This document shows, in pieces, positions 57,701 through 64,000 of a DNA stretch of 64,000 nucleotides (positions are counted from its first letter, which is position 1; each line of letters opens with the position of its first letter). Below the pieces are notes generated by a model. That model searched no databases. It worked only from the letters and a program-made list of their open reading frames with translations, and had not been told where the DNA came from. Origin of the DNA: Vermamoeba vermiformis. Its lineage: Eukaryota > Tubulinea > Echinamoebida. The stretch lies in NCBI GenBank assembly GCA_045837725.1, contig JBEWZL010000239.1:62001-126000 (forward strand). The letters are read 5' to 3'. A program made the position numbers and the translations under genes.

Positions 57701-60016
57701 ACAACAGACACGAAATCACCGGATCTAACAGGTTTTTTTCTCAGAAATTAAGAAAGTATGGCATAACTACGGCTTCGATAGGCACATGATTCATAATCAC
57801 GGCATTGATGTCTTAGGGTAAGTTCACCTACCTTTTTTTATTGTCGATTGATGGATCTAATGTCCGTGCAGATTCGGAGGTGATACCATGCACATGGGTC
57901 GATTGTGGAATGCATCGCGAAGAGGCACGCAAGGATATTCGTTGGAAAGTCTCACGCATGATTTGCTCGTGGGCAGATCCGGCAAGAAAGGCATGAAAGA
58001 ACGATTTGGCCGAAGAAAGGTTAAGAAAGATGGATCACTTGGCAGAGATGTTATTGTGCCTAACCTCGCTGAACTTCAACGAGATCCGCTTTGGATCTGC
58101 GACTGGATCGATTATTCGACCTACGATACTGAAGGGTAAGTTGAACGTTATTATCACGATTATTTATTAATGTACGTTAGAACGTTCTTCTTGCGCGAGG
58201 TACTAGAAAACAACTTGAGACAAATGCCGTGGCAAGAAGACAAGAACACAACAATGTGGGACTATTATCAACAGCTCTGGGTACCTTTCGGCGAGTTGTT
58301 GACGGACATTGAGCGCACGGGCATTAAAGTCGATTTGAATCATTTGCGCGAAGTAGAACCGATCGCTATTAAAGACAAGTTAGACAGAGTAAGTTCCTTT
58401 GATATTTTTTTTGCACGTGGATTAATGCTCTTGCCTTTTTAGGAAAAGAAGTTCATCGAGTGGGCGCAAAAATACTGTCCAGACGCCAAGTACATGAACC
58501 CCAACAGTGACGCACAAAAGCAGCAGTTGTTCTTTGCTCCCTGTCAGAACGTCAAGACGCACGAAGACATGCCTCATGAACGAGAATTCGAAGCTGAGAA
58601 TACCGAAGGATACATTGAACCTGGCAAGAAGGCAGCAAAGAAGAAGCGACCATTCGTTATCACAGGTTTTGGCTTGACGTTTGATGAAACTACTCCTGCT
58701 GGCTGGCCTTCAGTCGGCGGTCACATTTTGAAAAAGTTAGCGGGAAATCCACCTGACTTTTATGGTGACGCTAAAGATCAATTTGACGAGCGAGGAATGA
58801 ACGGCGAGGAGGTAAGTGTCACGGTGAATATACGAGGATTAATGACTAATAATTGAATAGGCTTGCGAGGCTATTGCTTCATTGGTTGAGTCCACGTCAA
58901 TTGAAACCATTTTGAACAACTTTATTCAGCCGTTGCAACAATTGCCCGACGCGAACGGAAGAATTCACGCGTCACTCAATTTGAACACTGAAACTGGTCG
59001 ATTATCGTGCCGAAGACCTAACTTGCAGAACCAACCTGCACACGAGAAAGATCGTTACAAGATTCGAAAAGCATTCACGTGCGAGCCTGGCAATGTCCTA
59101 GTTGTGGCTGATTATGGTCAGTTGGAGTTGCGCCTATTGGCTCACATCACTGGCTGCAAGAGTATGCTTGACGCCTTCAGGTACGTCATCACATTAATAG
59201 TGGTATCGTAGCTAATGAATGTATTAGACAAGGAGGTGATTTCCACAGTCGAACAGCTATGGGCATGTACACTGAAATCAGTGACGCGGTGCAAAGCGGT
59301 AAAGTGTTGCTGGAATGGGACAAATCAAAGGGCAAGGCTCCTGCACCCTTGTTGAAGGTACATTGCCGTTAATAATCATATCACAACGAGTACTAATAAG
59401 CGTTATGTAGGATGTTTATGCTGGTGAAAGAAGAAAGGCCAAAACATTGAACTTTTCAATCGCGTACGGCAAGACAGTTCACGGTCTGGCCAAGGATTGG
59501 AATGTCACGCACGAAGAGGCACAGAACACCTTGAACAGGTACTGCCACTCTCATAATAATCCATATCATGTATAGTCTAACTGTGCATATAGATGGTACG
59601 CTGATCGTCCTGAAGTGCGTGAGTGGCAAGACAAAACCATTCGTGCCGCACACCGCACAGGGTACACGCGAACATTGTTAGGCCGCTACAGACCTCTGCC
59701 TGAGATCCTCTCGCGCAACAAGCGATTTGTGCGTCATGCTGAACGAGCTGCAATCAATACGCCCTTGCAAGGTGGTGCTGCGGACATTGTCGTGGCTGCC
59801 ATGGTTAAGTTGCACTCGCATCCGCGACTAAAGGAAATAGGCTTCAAACAAATATTGCAAATTCACGATGAATTGATATTAGAGGGTCCTGAAGAGCACG
59901 CGAAAGAGGCTTTGAAGATCGTAGTGGATGTGATGAGCAATCCTTTAGACGAGCCTTTGTTAGTTGATTTAGTGGTCGACGCTAAAGTTGCTAAGACTTG
60001 GTACGAAGCTAAATAA
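54772..60016 (+). CDS. POP-type organellar DNA polymerase with 5'-3' exonuclease domain
   Basis: 1327 residues. N-terminus (MYRWCKKVHAVLHASKRGVAR) is basic and suits mitochondrial import. Residues about 65-350: full 5'-3' exonuclease/FEN domain (LLIDGTPIIYRAYY, CLDTGKSFR, GFEADDLIATYARI, IVSGDKDLLQL, LTGDKSDNVPG). A basic, Thr/Pro-rich linker of about 200 residues follows, then a 3'-5' exonuclease (FACDTEAVDIEL, VWHNYGFDRHM, GYSLESLTHD). The family-A polymerase has motif A VVADYGQLELRLLAHITGCKSM, motif B RRKAKTLNFSIAYGK and motif C QIHDELILEGP; these match plant POPs closely. Exons (17): 54772-54928, 55116-55307, 55366-55445, 55506-55547, 55855-56035, 56093-56179, 56240-56357, 56411-56525, 56587-57682, 57745-57817, 57872-58135, 58181-58388, 58443-58811, 58861-59180, 59228-59357, 59411-59538, 59593-60016. 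Divergent from MCM9. Confidence 0.93.
55581..55821 (+). repeat. 241-bp dispersed repeat, copy B (intronic)
   Basis: Same length and orientation as 49141-49381, about 98% identical. It fills most of the fourth intron of the polymerase gene (55548-55854), leaving 33 nt of intron on each side, so it does not supply the splice sites. Confidence 0.85.
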
Positions 60017-60258
60017 AGCGAAATAAACATGTAAATTTGAAAGATTTTCGGATCTCGATCTGATTTTTTTCTACTTCGATTTCAAGAGCTCGGTAGCAAA
60101 AAGAATCATTATAATATAACTGTCTTACTGTCGTGCACGCGTTTTTTTGTCAAAAAGCCGGAAATTTCTTCTGGCGCTTGTGCGATCTTCCAGAACAAAA
60201 CCAGAACAGACATTTTTGTGTTTTTTGTCGCATCTGTAACACATGACAAGCCATAAGC

Positions 60259-62427
60259 ATGGAACCTACTATCGAATATGATTTATCCTCCCCGTTCAAC
60301 CCGAACGGGGCTTGCGATTATTGTCACAAAAGGAAGATGCGTTGCGATAAGACCAAGCCTCAATGCAACGAATGTGTCAAGCGCAATATTAAATGTAATT
60401 ATGGCTTACGATTAAAAAGAGGACCGAAAATGAAGCGACAATTGAAGTCTTCTGTCAAAGTTGAGACCTCGAAAGAAGAGCCAGATCAAGTTTTGGAAAA
60501 TATTCAAAATAAGCAAAATTCAAGTCCTCAGCTCGACACCATGCAATTTGAAGTACACTTTAACAAAAAAATGGCAGAATTATGGCAGAGCTTGTGCCCA
60601 CCAGAGGGAACTAATCCAGCCGTGACAGATTTCGCTCGTAAAATCCGGCCGGAGTTTGATCTAATTACAGAAGGATTTATACGGTCACCAACGGCGATTA
60701 ATTCACTTATGGATGATTTTCAGTCAACGTACAAAGTTATGTTCAACTTAAACAATTTTGCATCGAATATTGATGTTGCAACGAAGATCTGGCACGCGAT
60801 AATAGAGATCAACTTTGCGGACTTACTTACTGCGTTAAACACATTCGAGACACCACTGTTAGTGACAATATTAGAGTATTTAGTCGCATTCACATTATGT
60901 AAGTGCTCAATTTTTCCTTTTTTCCGTAACGTTACCGATCGGATCCTAAATTGCTAATTTTAACCAGGTCTCAAACTTAACAACTACGAGGACATATCAT
61001 CGTATATATCATCCTTAATACACCAAGTCATCAATGTTATTATATATATGCGCGATTTTACGAACGATTGCTTGCGATCTTCGCCCTTGACAGTCCAATT
61101 TATTCTGTGCGTGACCTTGATGGCCGGATATTTTAAAATGTGCAAAGATGGAGGCGCTTTGCAAGCTAATGTTAGACTAGCATATGATTTATATGATCAA
61201 TATCGAAATACTCCGCACGTAAACAAAGAGCTAGAAGCAAGGTAAATTCAAAATAATGATTCAATTCTTAGAATTTATCTTAATATGAACGTATTTAACG
61301 AAACATTAGTGATTTTGTGGCTTATTTAACTCACCTGGCACATGTTCTTAATTTAAAACTTTTGGCACCGCGGCTGAGTCACATTTCATGAACGAACACT
61401 AATAATAATATTATTATTATAGGCTCTGTTGTCGTATGATTATGACGAGTAAGACCGCCGAACTACGCAATTATTGGCTGAATCGAATAGATCAGCTCGG
61501 TTTCGAAGTACGTCATTGTGATTCACTCGCGTTAGCGCATTTGTTAAATTTATCCTTATTTATATTTATATACTCATACTAATATTATACTACGCAGAAA
61601 TCAGCGAATTTGCATTACCATATCAATCTGCATTTAACAACGCAAGCCTTGTACACGCACAAAGAAATGACGTACGGATCCAGCATTCAAAAATCATTTC
61701 ATGAAATTTACATATATTTTTTATTCAATAGCGTCGCCGAGAAAGATATTCAAAGAGCGGAGTATTACGTGGTGCGGTATTTGGAGTCAGTACCCGAGGA
61801 CAAACGAACACATATGGCCGGTTATTACGACTGCTATTTGAGCGTGTTGCACTCGGAAGTTGCGCTGCGTGCTGGGGACGGTGAATTGGCGCGCAGGAAG
61901 ATAGGTCATGTTTTTGAGACTTTTCCGAAACTTTCACCGGCCTTTAGAAACTTGTTCTTATACAACGCTGATGTAAGTCACACTAGAGCTCAAAATACCT
62001 CAAAAATATAGTTAATCAACCAATGCTAATCGTGTGTTATTAGTTTATAATGTACAGACTGTTGGGCATGACAAATGCAGCGTTGACGAGGGAGTATGTG
62101 GAGCTATTGAAGCCCAACACCTCGATGTACAGACAGCCCAGCAGTATCACTAATGTAGCGTACCCGTTGGCCTATGACAATGAAGAAGTGGTCGACAGCG
62201 ATGAGAATAATAGCAACTATAACAGCTGTGACAATAGTTCACTCCATTCACCGCTGGATGTGCACTCGAGTTCAAGCGAAGAATTGCCAGTAGTTTCCTA
62301 TAATGCGGCGTATATTGATAATCCAGTGAACCATTACTTCCAAGTAGCAGCACAATATTACGCATCGTTCTATAATAATAATGGCCCGCAAACATTAAAC
62401 AACAACAACATCCGGATGTACAATTAA
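60259..62427 (+). CDS. Zn2Cys6 transcription factor, tandem copy 1
   Basis: 565 residues. Near the N-terminus CDYCHKRKMRCDKTKPQC then NECVKRNIKC gives the Cys spacing of a Gal4-type binuclear zinc cluster, followed by a basic linker (LRLKRGPKMKRQLK). The middle (about residues 90-420) is helical and has no match I know; the C-terminus is Asn/Ser-rich. Exons: 60259-60898, 60968-61241, 61423-61507, 61598-61671, 61732-61972, 62044-62427. The fourth intron (61672-61731) is 60 nt with no in-frame stop, so retention would only add 20 residues. Zn2Cys6 proteins are mostly fungal but also occur in amoebozoans. Binding sites and targets unknown. Confidence 0.88.
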
Positions 62428-62680
62428 CAATTTTGTAAAATATACCAGCGTGTAAATAATAATAAACCGTGTAGATAAATGAATACCTAAACATCGAGTA
62501 TACAATACAATGCGTTATGGTTCTAGAACCTTTGCTAGCGTTTATTTTCTTGTGTATGACAAAAAATCGGCAAAATTTGAAATTTCACGACCTCGGCGAA
62601 ATAGATCTGTTCCGTTGCGAACTCCAACTTGCACGAGCATGATTCAACAATGAATAGAAATCACCGGAAAGACAAAGAAG

Positions 62681-64000
62681 ATGGCCTCCACTGAAACCGA
62701 GTACGATTTGAACTCGCCGTTCTATGTAAACGGTGCGTGCGATCACTGTCATAAACGAAAGATCCGATGCGACAAAGCAAAACCGCATTGCTCCCAGTGT
62801 AAAAAGCGAGGAGTAGAGTGCAATTACGGATTAAGATTAAAACGAGGCCCGAAAATCAGAAAGCCACGAGGAGAAAAGGGTGATCTGAAAAATACTCAAA
62901 AATCAAATACTCTCGTCCACGCACTTCTATTTGAAATTGAATTCAACAAAAAAATCGCAGAATTATGGAAGAGAACATGTCTACAAGAAGGCAGCGATAC
63001 AAGCTTCCGAGATTTTTCAAAGCGCATCAGCCCAAAGTTCTCAGCTTTAACCGAGGAATTTATTCGTTCACCAACGGTAGTCAGCACTCTAATGGATGAC
63101 TTTGACTCTGTATATAGAGTTTTCTATTCAGCGACCGATTTTGCTTCAAACGTCGATTTTGCAACGAAGATCTTTCAAGCGATAATTGACATTCCACTCA
63201 ACGACTTTCAAACTATGCTTAATACATTCGAGACATCACTGTTACTTTCAATGTTAGAATATTTCATCTTATTTTTGTTATGTAAGCTTTCTAAAATCCC
63301 GCTTATTTTTTTTATCGCTGAATCTAACTTTCTTCAAAATTTATCAGGTCTTAAACTCGCTCATTATGACGATATTGCCACGCATATTTCCGCACTAGTA
63401 TTCCACACGATTAACACAATAGTCTACGCAAGAGACATCACAACTACTTGCTTAGCCTCGTCTCACTTGACGTTACAATTTCTCGCTGCATTAGTAATGA
63501 TGACGGGCTATTTTAAAATGTCCAAATCAAAGTCAGGCATGCAGGCCAACTCCGAGCTTGCTTACGAATTATTTTGTCAGCATAAACAATTAACAGCGGT
63601 CAATCGCGATTTGGAAGTAAGGTAAATATTCATTATATTATTATGATTGAGCTATAGAACATACGAGAATGTTCGACTTTGGCTCCACGCGACGTGGGAT
63701 CTCCAAAAGTTCCGTTCACGGAACAACACGTCAATCGGAGAGATGTCCGATCGAATGTTCTATTACTATTCCCTATCGTGTCGCTAATATACATTACTAG
63801 GCTATGCATTCGAATGTTGATGAACAGCAAGTCGCTAGACAATCGAGACTATTTCTTGAAAAAGTTAAAGGAGCTCGATTACGAGGTACGCAGTGAGCTC
63901 AATTGTTTTATTATTACTTTGCTAACCTATTATTGCGAATAGCCGACTCCTAACCTCCAATATCAAGTCTCATATCATGTCTCCATTCAATCTTTGGAAA
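62681..64000 (+). CDS. Zn2Cys6 transcription factor, tandem copy 2 (3' end outside window)
   Basis: Paralogue of the gene 250 bp upstream. CDHCHKRKIRCDKAKPHC then SQCKKRGVEC forms the zinc cluster, followed by YGLRLKRGPKIRKPRG. The helical middle region keeps FIRSPT, LMDDF and FASN(I/V)D. Exons seen: 62681-63281, 63348-63621, 63801-63885, 63943-64000 and beyond. Exons 2 and 3 have exactly the lengths of those in copy 1 (274 and 85 nt). The second intron (63622-63800) holds several inverted repeats. Truncated by the window end, about 340 residues visible. Confidence 0.85.
63654..63763 (+). repeat. Nested inverted repeats in an intron
   Basis: ATAGAACATACGA at 63654 pairs with TCGAATGTTCTAT at 63751 (12 of 13 bases). 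Between them lie ACTTTGG/CCAAAAGT with the smaller CCACG-CGA-CGTGG inside, and GTTCCGT-TC-ACGGAAC. Together they could fold much of this 179-nt intron into stems. Confidence 0.5.

Noticed and set aside
54772-60016. Bacterial contamination or transferred bacterial DNA polymerase I
   Set aside because: Seventeen exons with local-style introns, an import-like leader, and polymerase motifs closer to plant POPs than to bacterial Pol I.
1-64000. tRNA or rRNA genes
   Set aside because: I looked for A/B-box pairs and cloverleaf stems by eye and saw none convincing; a covariance-model scan would be decisive.

Overview
This is an intron-rich nuclear segment from a unicellular eukaryote. It carries about 23 protein genes at roughly one per 2.7 kb. 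Most introns are 45-80 nt, start with GTAAGT or GTACGT, and carry CTAAC/CTAAT/CTGAC branch-like sites shortly before AG. The gene mix points to a protist, most likely an amoebozoan: a POP-type organellar DNA polymerase (absent from animals and fungi), Zn2Cys6 factors outside a fungal setting, a tandem-CH/coiled-coil/GAR cytolinker, and BRCA2 and MCM9 retained together. The species assignment is inference. All exon borders were read by eye from splice signals and reading phase and may be off by 1-2 nt.

Layout. 1-5482 (+): 3' part of a BRCA2 orthologue. 5532-5844 (-): small unknown gene. 5957-6558 (+): orphan gene with a frame break. 6825-7628 (+): D-aminoacyl-tRNA deacylase. 8013-11169 (+): PKA regulatory subunit fused to a DH-PH RhoGEF. 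11429-13020 (+): CAF1/CNOT7 deadenylase. 13330-17053 (+): CH-CH/coiled-coil/GAR protein. 17185-20124 (-): divergent kinase-like protein. 20290-22235 (-): DUS4-like tRNA dihydrouridine synthase. 22501-23019 (-): dUTPase. 23267-25855 (+): Rab escort protein. 26111-28072 (+): multi-pass membrane protein. 28538-28973 (+): SAM-like small protein. 29292-31591 (-): three-EH-domain Eps15-like protein. 31935-39041 (-): 1937-aa PH plus coiled-coil protein. 39217-41623 and 41745-44081 (+): tandem F-box paralogues. 44273-46991 (+): MST-like STE20 kinase with a C-terminal membrane segment. 47607-48839 (+): RUN-domain protein. 49488-51280 (+): R2R3-type Myb. 51522-54639 (-): MCM9. 54772-60016 (+): POP-type DNA polymerase with an N-terminal 5'-3' exonuclease. 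60259-62427 and 62681-end (+): tandem Zn2Cys6 factors.

Functional themes. Genome maintenance is well represented: BRCA2 and MCM9 act in recombinational repair, POP in organelle DNA synthesis, and dUTPase in nucleotide-pool hygiene. MCM9 and POP are divergent, with only about 130 bp between their start codons. Cytoskeleton, Rho and cAMP signalling and endocytosis form a second theme: the PKA-R/RhoGEF fusion, CH-GAR protein, EH protein, RUN protein, Rab escort protein and MST-like kinase.

Most notable observations: the single-gene PKA-R/DH-PH fusion; an AT-AC U12-type intron in MCM9; a POP polymerase carrying its own 5'-3' exonuclease; six exact copies of the palindrome TGACACGTGTCA, five in introns and one intergenic; frequent GATC-containing motifs in introns; and a 241-bp dispersed repeat present twice at about 98% identity. 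No virus-like element, LTR, CRISPR array, rRNA or tRNA gene was recognised.
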